DNA from: Diplosphaera chodatii
Lineage: Eukaryota > Chlorophyta > Trebouxiophyceae > Prasiolales > Stichococcaceae
Length of the DNA: 64,000 nucleotides
NCBI GenBank assembly: GCA_032358165.1
Contig: JAALGY010000032.1
Location: forward strand, 992,001 to 1,056,000
Reading direction: 5' to 3'
The position numbers were made by a program, and so were the translations under genes. Every line of letters starts with the position of its first letter. The stretch's first letter is position 1. The notes under the pieces are model-generated. The model did no database searches. It was not told where the DNA came from and saw only the letters and a program-made list of their open reading frames with translations. Of the stretch, positions 23,015 through 36,036 are shown piece by piece.

Positions 23015-26000
23015 ATGTCGGGCGGTGCAGAGCCCGACGCCACACAAGCAGCATACAGTCACGCCGCAAATGACGAGGGCGATAGCGTTGCACGCTTTGT
23101 GGCGGTCACAAACTGCCCACCGGAACAAGCACAATTCTTTCTGCAGGCTGCGGGCGGTTTTGAGCGCGCGGTCACGTTGTTCTACGGTGAGCGGCACAGA
23201 GTTCAGCGTGCGAGCTAAGAGTCTCATCGAATATGTGCAAATTTGTGGACAATGCCTGACAGACCCATCTTGCATGGTTGCTGTGACGCACATTTCGCGC
23301 AACTGATGGTCTTCACACGCCTGCACAGAGCAAGCTGCGCCGCAGCCAGCGCAGCAACCCTTTGTGAGCAACCTGCCGCCGCGGCCCGCGGCCCCTGCAA
23401 CGGCATCAGCTGGGCAGCGTGGCGGGCCAGTCGCCCGCCGACGTGGCCTTCTGCAGCAGGTGGCTTGACGAACTGCCATCAGTGACACAGCGGACGTCTA
23501 GCGCCACGCATTGACCTCATACCGACGTGCACACCGCCATAGCCCGTCGTGAGAATGCAGCAGGGCATCTGGCTGTAATCACACCTGACCTTATGTCATG
23601 ACTTCATGCAGCTGCTGGTGATGCCAGCAAATGTGGTGCGCAGCTCCCTCCAGCTGGCGCTGGGGGTGCTGAACGTGGGCGTCTCCCTGCTTGGCTTCAT
23701 CGCGCACCGCACCCTGCCGCCACCGATGCTGCGCCGCCTGCAGGGTGAGACCAGCGCGTGTCGGCTGCAATGCCCTGGGGTGTCTTGGCATGCTGTCACG
23801 GCAGCCGGTGGCTGTACCTGCCACTCAACGAAGGCGTTGTTGCGGTGGCAAGCTCCTGACACCTGACCTTGAGCGCCAGCGCATCAACCGATTGCAATCA
23901 TCCGATGACAGGTGCAGCGCGGGCGCTATCGCAGGGCGAGGCCGAAGTCGACCCGCGCACAGCCGCAGCAAACTTCAGGCGTGCGTTTGCCGCTCAGTAT
24001 GGCGTCGTCCACCCCGACTGGGTGGACAGCGGGTGGCAGGTTGGTAGCCTTGATGGCGTCGAGACTGTCCAAGTGGAACTGCAAGCCTTCTGCTGCGCTC
24101 TTTTGCAAGGGAAAAAATCGCACTCGTGGCAGCATCTGCAAGTCAAAGTTCCTTTTGAAAGTTTAGTGCACTGATCCCTCATGCGACAGGACGCCACAGC
24201 AGCAGCAGCCCGACAGTACAAGTTCCTCTTGGTTTATTTGCACGCGGCGGGCCACGATGACACCCCGAAATTTTGCCGTGAGACGCTCTCAGCACCCGAG
24301 GTGAGGCAGTATCCTATTCAGATGCGTGTGCTCAGCACCTGGAAGGGGCATGTACCTATGGTGTGTAGCAGGCTTCACAGGGGTTTATCACTGACATGGA
24401 AATCTTAGCATTGTGATTGTCATGACGCACAGGTAGTCGATTACATAAACGAGAACTTTGTAGCATGGGGCGGTGACATCGAAAACACGGATGCGTACCG
24501 GGTGAAGTCCTCATCACCTCGTGCACTGTGTGCAAAGCAAGACGTACATGACTGGCCCATGCTGTTTTGCCAATGTGTAGTCGCCTCAACTTCTGTGTCT
24601 GACTGCTCTACAGCTCAGCAACAGCCTGCGTGCGACAGGCTACCCCTTTGTGGGCCTGCTGGCCTTCTCTGGCTCACGCACGCGGCTGGTCCTGGCAATC
24701 CAGGTGCAGAGGCAGTAGCAACAGACTAACAATGGTGCAAGCAGCCAGCATAACTGCCCAGCGCATAAGTTGCTGCGTGCTGGTACGGCAGCCATTCCAA
24801 AGTCCGTGCTACTGCTGGCCAGCTCATCGCTGAGCCGGTGCTGCCTCCGCATGCGCGCAGGGCCCACTTGGGCCAGCAGAGATGGTTCATGCGCTGTCGA
24901 CCGCTGCAGAGACGCACGGTGCAGAGTTTGTTGCAGACCGCGCTGACGCAAGTGCTCGGGTGAGCAGCTCATTTCCATCATGGCCCTTGCGGCGTGGATG
25001 TGAACAAGCTTCAGCTGGTCGTGTACGTCCAACAGTCGATGCACTCCTGCCCTACCCGCAGCTGAATGCATGGCAGTCCACCTGTGCTGCACACGTGCAA
25101 TGCATGGCATGTGCAGGACTACACCCGGCGATTGCGGGAGGAGCAGGATGCAGAGTTCCAACGTTCCTTGGAAGCAGACCGGCAGCGGGAAGCGGATGCA
25201 GCAGCAGAAGCCGAGCGACAGGTAGCCGCCGCTGAGCAGGCGGCCCGCGCCGAGGCCCAGGCCAGGTACGCACCCTGCAGAGCGATTTTGGCACATTGCC
25301 GCGCATGCAGAGGACCGTAGGCACAACAGTTCGTCATATTTGTCATGGCAGTGGTGTGGTGAAGGCCACATCATGCACATATTTGTTGGCTTAGCGTACT
25401 GTACATTGCCACCTGACACCACACCCTGAAGACTGTATCACAGTTGAGTGAAAGTCGCATCTTTCTTCCAGGTATCTGTGTGATAGGTTTACATGCCGTT
25501 GGTGCCTGCCTGATGCAGGGCCCAGCAGGAGGCAGCCGCAGCAGCGGCCGCCAATGCAGAGGCCAGCCGGCAGCGGAGGCAGCAGGAAGCAGCGGCGCGC
25601 ATGGCGGCACTGCCAGAGCCGCCTGCCGGCTCGCCTGACACCTCTCTTGTGCGCGTGCGGCTGCCCAGCGGCACCAACTTCCAGCGCAGGTACATCTGCA
25701 GTCCAGCCGTCCTTTTGGCAATCACGTGCACTCCAGTGTGCAGGTAGTGCCTGCTTGTCGCTGTTGAAGCACGTCACAGTCATGATCACGAAGCAGGTCT
25801 ACCCAGGCCTGTCAATTGACACCATTTACAGCATGCATGTATGACACGCCAGTCTGGATGCATCGGGCCACGACCATGTCTGAAGCATGCCACCAGACAA
25901 AGTTCTTTGCCCGTAGGTTCCAGGCCGAAGATGCGCTGCAGCTGGTGTTCGACTTTGCGGATGCCCAGCAGGAGAATGCAGCCGCCAGCTACTCCCTGGC

Positions 26001-26217
26001 GTCAAACTTCCCGCGCCGCGTGTTCACTGCCCAGGTGCAAGCACCGCCTGCTATGCAGCACCAGTCAAGCTTGGGAACCTTCACGGGTCTGCAAGCTGCT
26101 CGTGGTGTGCTGACCGCTTGTTGGCTGTACGTGCAGGAGCACGGCACAGCCACACTGCTGGACCTGGGGCTGTCACCACAAGCGCTGCTCTTCGTGCAGC
26201 CTGCTGACGATGACTGA
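23015..26217 (+). CDS. PUX10: UBA-UAS-UBX protein, FAF2/UBXD8-PUX10-like Cdc48 adaptor
   Basis: About eleven exons. Exon 1 (from ATG 23015) codes for a UBA domain: VARFVAVTNCPPEQAQFFLQ and FERAVTLFYG. Exon ~23600-23740 has a hydrophobic hairpin (LQLALGVLNVGVSLLGFIAH), as in FAF2/UBXD8 and plant PUX10, which insert in ER and lipid-droplet membranes. Then come FRRAFAAQYGVVHPDWV, the thioredoxin-like UAS domain (YKFLLVYLHAAGHDD, ~24215; YINENFVAWGGDIE, ~24440; GYPFVGLLAFSG, ~24640) and a charged coiled coil (RRLREEQDAEFQRSLEADRQ, ~25125). The UBX domain follows: VRVRLPSGTNFQRRF (~25650) and SNFPRRVF (~26000), the latter being the FPR loop that binds Cdc48/p97. TGA is at 26215-26217. The domain order matches the FAF2 family. 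The likely role is recruiting Cdc48 to ubiquitinated ER or lipid-droplet proteins. Confidence 0.87.
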
Positions 26218-26648
26218 CGCAAAAACGGATGTGTGAACACTGGTTGCACGACACCTCGGACGACCTGTCACCACATGACCGTCGACACGTGTATGTATAT
26301 ATGCTATGACTGGTGGTGCCCTCATGTTGCTGCCGTCTAGGCAGCTAGTCAGCACGCCCTGCGTCAATCTTACAGTTGAACCTTGGTATTGCATGATAAC
26401 TCTGCTCAGCTTCCACCCGCACCACTGATGCAAACCACCAATCAAGTCGACATCCTATCAGAACCAAGCAAAACATGTTTCGAGTGTGCACCCCGCAAAC
26501 CACATCAAGCAACATCAGTCAAGCATACAGATTCTTTATGCATTCACGCAGTACGCTGAATGAGGTTGGACACCAGCGGTCCGGCACAAAGCAACGACGA
26601 CAACCCCAACCAACATGCACATATATATGTGAGGGTTCATGCCTGCTG
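26218..26648. other. Convergent intergenic region
   Basis: About 430 bp lie between the UBX gene (+) and the CEP135-like gene (-). It is locally AT-rich, with CATATATATG near 26620. It presumably holds two 3' UTRs; no gene was seen. Confidence 0.4.
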
Positions 26649-29600
26649 TCATTGTACCGGATTAACTGAGGGCTGACCCTCCTGCCCACTCTGGGCACTG
26701 CCAGCCAGGCTGTCAGCCCGGCCGTCGCTACTATGCTGCCGAGACTGCTGCCGCGGCGTCACGGGCTGCTGCCTGTGCCGCTCGAGCAGTGAGGCGTCCA
26801 GCTGGTCCCCAGACGGTGTGCGGTGCAGCAGGATGCCGGTGCGCGCTCGCGCCAGCTCGTCCTGTGGCAGTGCAAGACATGCCGGAGTCCGTATGCCTTC
26901 AACATCAGATAGGTCATGCACAACATCAGATAGGTCATGCACAATCGCCACATGGAGGGCTGTGAACCGCTGCCACCTCTCAATGGCGGCAGCTGATCAT
27001 GTATCCAATGACATGTGCCATGTACCCCATGAAGGGACACTGCGTCACAAAGCAATCACCTGCATGGCGCCGATAAGGCGGTGCGTCTTTGCGAGGCGGC
27101 CCCGCAGCGCTGTGTTGTCTGCCGCCAGCCGAGCCGCCTCCGACTGCACCCGGGCATCATGCTGCCGCTGCTGCTCGTCCGACGAGGGTATCGAGGGCGA
27201 GGCTGCGCCGCTGCCGGCCGCCTCCTCAGCCGCCTGTGACCCACCGCTGCCCAGTCGCCCAGGCGGAGCTGGTGGCTGGTGCGTCACAGTGTGTCCCTGT
27301 TGCTGTTGCTGCGGCTGGTGTGCATGCTGCTGCTGGTGCGTGGCCAGCTGCAAGCTGTCCACCGACTGCACCAGCTCCCGGAAGTCAGCCTCTGCCTGCA
27401 GGCAAATGGACATGCACCCATTAATATGATCGAATCTGGCAGTGGATATTGGCTCATTGTGCCCTGCATGGCCATGCACCGGGCATGTCATGGCCAGCCT
27501 AGCACAGCCATCCAGGAACTGCGTGGCAGACTTGACAGGACATCATCCGTTTGTGCGGTGCATCCGCACACCTGCTTCCGCTGCGCATGCTCCCTGTCAA
27601 GCTCCGCCTGCAACCGCGCGACAGACTGCCGCTCCTGGCTGACAGCCGCCGGATCTGGCGCCGCCTACATGCCCAACCCAATGTATCAGGGCCTGGATCA
27701 TGCCAGCAAATGCTGTTTTCAAGACACGCAGACACACATGTCCCGTGTACATAGTGACGGTCAAGACAGCAGCATTGCCTGACAGAGCTGGCTGTCGGCT
27801 GGCTGGGCGGCAAGCTGCGCGCGGGCATCCGCAGCGGCCGCATTGGCGCGCGCTGCGTCGCAGTGCGCGTCCTCTGCCGCCCTCTGCGCCCGCGTCAGCA
27901 GCTGCTCCAGCCGCCCGCCGTCCTGCAGCCCCAGCAGGAAGCATTTCAGCTGAAGGTATATGCCGAGCGCGAGGGGACATCTTGGTTTTGCCAGGCTCGG
28001 GACCGCTGCATCAGTATGTATAAGACAGTGTAACATGTCACTCTTTATGATTCCTGATAAGCGCACGGCAGAAGACGCGGCCACAACCGCCTCTCACCCC
28101 GTGGCCGAGCTACATCGCAGCTCACAGACCTACCACCTCGGATTGGACCTGCAGCTCCTTAGGCGGCCAAAACGCCTGCTGTGCTGCTGACATCTCACAT
28201 GCCAGCAGCAAAACTGACCTTGCGCTGCTCCGCAAGGGCCGCCTGGCAGTCTGCCAGCTGAGCCGTGGCAGCCAGCACGCCCGCCTGTGCGGTGTCTGCA
28301 ACCTGCTGCAGCGCCGCCCGCTGCGCCTCTGCTTGCCCCAGGGCCTCCCAGCTGCGACTGTGACGAGGGTTGCAGAATGTCATCTGCTACACACCTTGCC
28401 TTGCACGGTCTGCTCACTTGCACCCTGCTGCTCATCTCCATATACTGTACAGAAGCCTACGGTCATGACGCAGACGGTGAAGATGATGCAGCCATGACCC
28501 CACCTGGGTCGGCTGCCGCCATCCTGACTGCCGCCACCAAGTGCTGTTTCTGCTGCTCTCTCTGCCATCCTGCAGTGCGAATGGTCATGGTTGGGCTGCT
28601 GGCAGGTGTCACCGCTCCGATGCTCTATGCTGCGGCTCTTAGGATCTTGGTGCCAGGTAGCCAGGAAACAGGGTGCTGTGCGACCCTTACCTGACGGACT
28701 CACGCAGTTCCCGGACCACCTCACGTGCCTCCTCCAGCTGCGTGCAGGCTGCCTCGTGGTCGCTTCGCAGCTGCCGTAGCTGCGCTCGCAGCGCCGTTGC
28801 CTCGCTCTCGGCTTCCTCGAGCCTTTTCTCCAGATCTTCGACCCGCGCTGCCGACGCGCTCTGTTCGCAAAAATCCGAGGTAGCGACAGGGCCATCGGCT
28901 GCGCTGCAGGCCGCCACCTGAGCACGAGGACTGCCGCCACTGCTAGCGGGGGCAAGGTGCCCGGGGTCTGCCGCTGCGCTGCCACCTGATTGCCGCTGCG
29001 GGCTGCTGCTGGCAGCCTCGGTCGATGTGTCAGTGGCAGCATCTGTCCCGGTGCCAGTGTGACAGGTGGGCCGCGGCCGCTGTGGCAGGGCGGGTGAGGT
29101 GCTGCGCAGGTGCTGCACCTCAGCCTCTGCCACCGCTGTGTGCTGCTTCAGCTGGCTCAGCTGCATGCAACATGGGACGTGGATCATAGCGTGGCATCCT
29201 GACTTGCACTCAGTCACTGGAGTCCATTTCTGACCAGTTGTGCGAGCGAGCACAGGCTGGGCAGAGGCCCTACAACTCGGTGTGGCAGACGCAGCAGCAA
29301 CAATGCAGCGGCACGTGTGAGAAATATCAGAGATTTTCGTGGCACTGAAGGTGTGGGCACACAAAGTGTGGGCACCTCGTCCTGCAGCTGTGCCGAGCGG
29401 CACTCGGCGCCGGCGGCGCGGCTGCCGTGCGCCTGGCTGTCTGCGGCCGCCCGGTAGGCAGCCGACCGCAGGCTGCCAACCAGCGCCTCCAGCTGCGTGG
29501 CCCGCGTCTCCTCCAGCCCAGCCTGTTGACCAGCAGCATATGGTGTCAAAGGCTACCTGGGCAGGAAGGCACACTTTTGCAGGCAGCAGACTGGCTGCTA

Positions 29601-32600
29601 CTGCCTCCAAATGTACTGCATTGAGGCCAAATCGCCTCAGGCAGGGAAAGCCCTTGCCACCCCCAAGTGCCATGAACTTCTTGAGGTAACGGATTGCTGC
29701 TTCCACAGAGGCTTCACTGAGTATGGCAGCAGGTTGACAAGGGAGCATGCTGAGCCCGTCATCTGTCTCGACACCTTGTGCTTCAGGGCGCGGTTGTCGG
29801 CGAGCACGTCGTCCAGGCGCGTCTGCAGGACGCCGGCGTGGCCCTCCGCCGCCGCCAGCTGCTGCTGCGACTGCTCCCGCGCCCGCTCCGCCTCGAAGCG
29901 CACCTGCAGCACATCCTCCCTAATGTGTAGAGCACATGGCGTGGTGGCGCACAGACACGCTGATCCGTCGTAGCTTCAGAAGAGCACATGCAGAGGACGC
30001 AGCACTCCTCTGATGGTGTGCGGCCCGACCTGCTCGGCGCCGTGCAGCTGCTGCAGCAGCGCGGCGCGCTCCTTGGCAGAGTCCACCCGGCTTTCGTCGC
30101 CGCATGTCAGCGCCCGCGTCAGCTCATCCACCTGGCGCTCATACGCCTGTGCACCCGGACTTCATCACTCGCTTCCACAACTTGAATCGACAACCACAAG
30201 GGCAAGGCAGCGTCATATTTGCTGTGAACATACTACACCATGCTGTTCTGGCAGATGCACCAGCAAGCAAGGTGTGTGGTAACACCTGCACGTCGGCGAT
30301 GGCCTGCTGCAGGTGCAGTTGGGACTCGGCCAGCTCCGACTGCGCCTTGGCGGTCTCCTCGGCGGCCGCAGTGAGGGCGCCCTCCCGAGCCGCAGCCTCC
30401 CGCTCCTGCGCAGCAATCGTCGTGGACAGCCGCCGCGCCTCGCCAGCCAACCCCTGCAGCACAGAGACACAGCCGCCATTTATTCGCCAGCGGCGTCCAA
30501 GGAAAGAGTGAGCTGGGGGCTGGCGGACTGAGGTAGAGGGTAGATTTCAGCGCTCAGTATTGGTACGCCAGGGCAGGCTGTGCGCTATCTGTAATGCTAT
30601 CTCTTTCTGTGTGTTTCATGCACCAAGATCGATAAATCTGCAGGGGATGAGTCGTGGTCTCTGCTCAGCAGGTCCGTCCCACGGCAGGGCGGCTCCAGCA
30701 GAAGCACAGGCAATGCACTTGTCTCACCTGGTACGCCTTGCGGGCGTCGGCGAGCTCGGCGGCGTGGGAGCGCGCCAGCTGCTCGGCGGTGGCGGCTGCG
30801 CGGCGGGCGGCCCTCGCCTCCGCCGCCCACTCGTCCCGCTCGCCCGCCGCCTGCGACCCCTCCCGCGCCATGGCCTGCGCTAGGTCCCATCCAGATCAGT
30901 GCAGCACGACTGCTCACATACACGAACATAACGTACCAGACGCGTGTGCAGCGAGTGGGGGATGAGAGGCCATGGGCAACCGCTATCCGTGTGACTTGGA
31001 AACAACCGCCAGCAGTTGCTGTAAACCGGCCCCGATAACCCCCAACAGCACACCTGGTTGTCACGGACCATGATGGTCAGGTCGTCGGCAACCAGGCCAA
31101 ACTCCTGCTGCAGCGCTTCATGGGCCGCCAGCAGCTCCGCCAGCTGCGCCTCTGCCTGCTCTGCACGCTGCTGTGCTGCCGCCGCCTGCTCGTGCAGCTC
31201 AGGAAGCTGCGCTTCGAGTGCAGTGGCATGATGCTCCGCTGTGGCAGCGTCCCTGCAATGAAGGCGTGTACGGGTTTTTATGTAACTCTCAGCCATATTG
31301 TTGGACCTCCCATGCAGTTTGCAGACCGATTTCGGCTTATCTTCAACATATGTTGAGACAATCCCAATTCCCAGCCACTTGCTGGCTGCACATAATAGCA
31401 GCTGACGTACCGCTGGCAGGCGTCCAGGTGCTGCTCAAGGCGCGAAATATCCTGGTGCAGTGCAGCGCTGCGCCCTGCGTTGGCCGTCAGCTCCCTCTGC
31501 CGCTGGTCCCGCTCCGCACCCACCTCAGCCAGCGCCTGCAATGGTACGGGAAACTAAGTCAGGCCGTGCAAACCCGTGCTCCGCATGTCGACAACACGCA
31601 TCCAACACCATGGCATCATGCACGGGCACCGCTCTGCAGTCATCGACTGCGGCATGCAAGACGCTGCAAAGGTATGTCGTGTGAGGTGGGCAGCGGTGTA
31701 CCTGCTGCAGCTGAGTGGCCTGCTCAGCAGACTGCCTGGCCTGGTCCTGCGCCGCCTCCAGCTGCGCCTCCTGCTCCGCTTCGCGCAGCCGGGCGGCGCG
31801 CAGCTGTGTGTCTGCGTCCTGTTCAGAACGGCGCAGTACAGGTAGCTCGTGCAGCGTTTTGGGCGCCCAATGTGCCACGCCTTGCTCTGGGCAGGTTGGA
31901 CTAGTCTGGCATGCAGGTCCCAGCAGCAGCAGCAGCAGCAGCAGCGCAGCAGCAGCGCGGCACACACATCATCATTCCACCGTTCATCCTCGGCTGCAAT
32001 TAACAAGGGTTCTCCTCGCGTCACCCACACCTTTAGTTTGGCAAGCAGCTGCACTGCTTCTGCGCCTCCCGCAACATCTGCAGCCACCCGCTCCTCCAGC
32101 TCCCGCTTTGCCGAGGCGGCCTCCTCCATGGCAGCTGCAACGCTGTCGGCAGCGGCACGTGCCCCTGCTCGCTCGTCCTCTTGTTGCGCCCTGTGCATGC
32201 AGCACCAAAGCATCTCCACACCGCAATGCTTTGTGCATCAATACAGCTGTTGCCTGATGGCATGACACAACCTACATGGAGGTTGGCAATCGCAATGACA
32301 GCCATTGGCTCTACACAGCGGTGTGTTGGTCACATCGCTGCGTTCATGTCTCTGCACCTCAGTTCAGCAAGCTCGGCCTGCGCCTGCTGCTGCGCGGCGC
32401 CAGCGCGCTTGGCTGCCTCTCTGGCTGCAGCCGCCGCGCCCTGCACATCCAGTGCCTGCTGCCGGGCAGCCCTGGTTGCTGCATGTGCATGTGACGCCTG
32501 TGCCTGCAGCCGCTCCAGCTCCTCTCCCTGCAGCGGACTCGTTCGTTCGCAGCTCGTTTACCTTGCACAGGCTATTGTGTGGTGTTACTTGTGCTGGGCT

Positions 32601-35600
32601 GGCCGAATAGCACTGCACGCTCTGCAAATGACACGTTCCACGCCAGTGCGAGGGTCATCAACCGCAGCCAGCAAAGACGCCATCATTATGTGACTGCAAA
32701 GTGGCGATATCAAGACGCAAACCCGCTGGCGCACCTGCTTGGTGAGCTGGCGACCTTGTGCTGAGACCTGCTGCCGTGCGGCACGCAGCGCATCTGCATC
32801 CGCTGTGCTGTCAGCTGCTGGTGGCCTTTGCGCGGCCCGCTGCCGCAGCAGCGGCGGCAGCTGCTGCGGCCGTGGCACATCACTCGCGGGGTGCTCGTGA
32901 GAGTGCGGAGTCACGTGCAGCTGCACCTGCTGCTGGCGCTGCAATGCGTCCAGGGAACCGCGTGCATCATCGAGCTGTAGCTGCACCTCATGCAGCCGGA
33001 ACACCGCCGCCTCACCCTGCTCTCCAGCCCTCCTGTGTGGTTGGTCCAGACATCAGAACCTTCAGTGGCGCCACCCAATGTCCACAGGATGTTGGCAGAC
33101 CGGTGTGAGCGAGTGACGATTCACAGTCATTCTGTGATCACCTAAGGGACCCAGCTTCTGCCTCTGCACGCCTCAGATCGCTGCGGACGCTGCCCAGCTC
33201 CGCCCTGGCATCGGCCACCTGCCGCCAGGCATGGAGGTAAAGCGAGGCAGCTGCAGATCTTATGCAGCTGTGCAACAGCATTGCAGAGCACACCACGGTG
33301 CCATCATACCTGCTGCTGCAGCTCAGCAGTGTTGGGCGTGCAGCTGGGCGATGCTTGCTGGTCGGCCTGTACAGAGCTGACCGGCTGCTGCTGGAACCCC
33401 TGGAGCACTGCCTCGCTGTTGGCTTGTGCCTGCTGTGCCTCCTGCATTGCAGGATACACGTCACAGAGAGTCGTGACTGGCACACGACGGCAGGTGGCGG
33501 ATGGTTCTGAGCACCTTGCTGAACACCCTGTGTGCTTGAGCAAGCCCTGCCAACATCGCTGAACTGGACCCCTGTCATTTGTACCTGCAGCAGGAGCTCG
33601 AGGTCTGCAGCACGTGCCGCCTTGTTGGCAGCGTCCTGCCAGGCGGCATCCAGCTGCTGCCGCAGCTGCTTCTGCACAGCGGCTGCTTCGGCTGCTGCCG
33701 CCTCGAGTCGTTCCGCCAGGGCATCACGTTCGGCTGCCAGGGCATTGCGCTCCACTGCCAGGGCATCCCTTGTGTGAGCAACCTCCATTGCCTGAGACTG
33801 AAGCAGCTTGACAGCGCCCTGCAAGTAGATAAAAGCCACGATGTGCATTCCGATCTTTGCTCGGTGCCAAGCATGGTTGCAGGCAACGATTGGTAGAACG
33901 CAGGCTGGTGCTCATCCGGCCTTGCACACCTCCAAAGCAGCGTCCCTGGCCACCGCTGTGTCGCCATGATGATGGAAGCCGTTTCGACCCGACTTGGCAG
34001 GTGCAGCACCATTAGTGCGCTTAAGCACGACCTGCAAAGTCGGATTTACGACAGGGGAGCTGAGAAAAGCTGCAGGAAGCAGCCGTTGGCGAACACTTTG
34101 CTGCAAGTGTTCATGCCGACATGTGTCACAAGCAATATCTCCTGAGGGCCAACTACCACCTTGTGCTGTGAGGACGGCACGTCGCTGCTTGTAGCAGCCA
34201 CCTTGTCGTGCTCCTCCTGCAGCCGCGCGAGCGCCGAGCGCATGTGCTCCACCTCCTGGGCAATGGCTGCATTGTCTGCCACCGCATGCGCAGCCCGCTG
34301 CTCAGCTGCCTGCAGTGCAATGGCTGTGAAAAGGTCGAAAGGTATTGCTTGCAGCGTGGCTGCACCGTGAACAACGTTTCCTGCTGCAATGTCAATCAGC
34401 ATGAGAGTTGCAGAATGTTTTTGATAGCTACACCTGCTGAGCTGTGACTGCCTGTTGGGCTGCCGCCTCTGCAACTGACACGCGCTCGGCTGAGGCAGCA
34501 AGGGTCGCAAGCTGTGACCCTGCCTCCTCCAGCCTGCTGTGCAGCTGCACGATGGCGTCGGCCTGCTGCCGTGCCCTTAGCTCCTGTGCTTCTGCGTTGC
34601 CCGGCTTGACTGCCTCCAGGCGCGCTGCTAATCTGGCAATCTCCTCGTCACGCCGCTGGATGCCTGCCTGGTGGGACCAACAACAACCACAGTCGTGCTG
34701 ACATCCTTCAACAAGAAATTATCAGTCGACTGACACTCCGAGGGACCTTCCGATGCGTGAACAGTTTATATGGACACTGTTCCTGGTGGCCAACACCTCA
34801 GCATGGTTGATCTCCTCCTTCACCAGCTCAATGTCTGCTGTCCGATCACAGACGATCTTCTCGAGCTCTGCCACCCTGCATGCCAAGTCATCATTCTGGA
34901 GTTGACCTGCGTAGTCGTCGACCTGCGATCCCATGATCACGGCGCGGAACAGTCGATAAATACAGTGTTGCTGCGCTATCAAGGAGACTGTGCACCTGCT
35001 GTCGATGTGCGTGTTGAGCGCATCAAAGGTTGGCAGGCCATTCTGTAGCGGCGACATCAGCTGCCCTGGACGGCGCGGCACGTGACCCTCCATGCCATTG
35101 CAGGCTGCAAGGAGACCCCAGAAGAAGTGAGGCGAGTTTACATAGCACTCTCCGTGGAGCAGCTCTGTGTGCAGGAAACACCACCATGCATGACAGGGAA
35201 AGCAAGCGACACCACAACGCCAGCCAGCATCGAGCAGATGCAAACCTGGCTGGCGTGGACCGTATGGCCGCTGATTCTGCTCACGTTTCTCATTCTGCAG
35301 CGCTTTGCAGGTCGCCAGTGCCGCCTGCTTCTCTTGCACCGCCTCTGACACACGCTGCTCGAGCCGCCTGTGCACCTGCTGCGTGGTGCGCTCGAAGCGG
35401 TCCAGCTTGTCCGCAGCGGCAACGAGTTTCGTGTGAAGGTGGTTGTTCTCGGTCGTGAGCCGCCTCGCCTCGCGAGTCAGCACCTCGACCTGCCGCAAAG
35501 TGGAAACTGGATGTCTCGCTTGCGGTGTGCACAACACTCCCGCATGCATGGCGTGCATGCTCCTGTACGTGTTGATCAACGGAGGCATGTATCATAATCA

Positions 35601-35958
35601 TGTGGCTGACCTGCAAACGCAGCCTCACCTTGTCGTTGGCCACTTCCAATTGCAGTGCTGTGTCGGACGCCTTTCGCCGCAGGCCGTCGCCCACCTGCGA
35701 CGCCTGTATGAGGTCCGATACGAGCCTGCCCACCAGCTTCTCGTCCAGCACCAGTGCATCGTGTTCCCCGTAGCCCAAAGCCTCCAGCTTGCGCCGCAGC
35801 AGCTCGGCCATGCTGCAGCCGGGGTGTGCCTTTTCAGCCGTCACGGCGGGCGCGCCTTCGACCTCGTCATGCCAGCGCAGGGCTCCAGGACGACCGCAAA
35901 AGCTGTCCCGCAGTTGCGTACGCCCGGTGGCGCCCCTTCCGCCCCCTGCTGCAAACAT
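26649..35958 (-). CDS. BLD10: CEP135/BLD10-like centriolar coiled-coil protein
   Basis: At least 25 exons, nearly all coiled coil, rich in Ala, Gln, Glu, Arg and Leu. The N-terminal exon (35958 to ~35633) has LRRKLEALGYGEHDALVLDE and VGRLVSDLIQASQVGD, followed by REARRLTTENNHLHTKL (~35460), DDLACRVAELEKIVCDRTAD (~34890) and EEINHAEVLAT. This order matches the conserved start of CEP135/Bld10p: a short helix with GY, a LVEKL-FSDL-type motif, then a long heptad region. A later exon has EFGLVADDLTIMVRDNQ (~31110-31060), like the CEP135 motif near DDLATMARENQ. The C-terminus is Gln/Ser-rich and ends at TGA 26651-26649. Bld10p/CEP135 links cartwheel spokes to microtubule triplets in basal bodies. 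Another centrosomal coiled-coil family is the main alternative. ATG 35958 is chosen because the upstream in-frame codon is TTG. Confidence 0.62.
26901..26942. repeat. Two tandem 21-bp repeats in CEP135-like gene
   Basis: AACATCAGATAGGTCATGCAC is present twice with no mismatch, in what appears to be the last intron of the CEP135-like gene. Confidence 0.9.
31921..31958. repeat. CAG/CTG microsatellite in CEP135-like gene
   Basis: Eight uninterrupted CAG units are followed by an interrupted group of three. On the coding strand this is CTG, apparently just inside an intron upstream of the exon starting with DADTQLRAA. If read through it would give a poly-Leu stretch, which argues for an intron. 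Confidence 0.85.
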
Positions 35959-36036
35959 CAACGTTTGGCGCGCAAATCTTGGGTTGAGCAGCTACTGTGA
36001 TTCGCTGCAGCAGCTGATCTCGATAGGCATGCCGAC

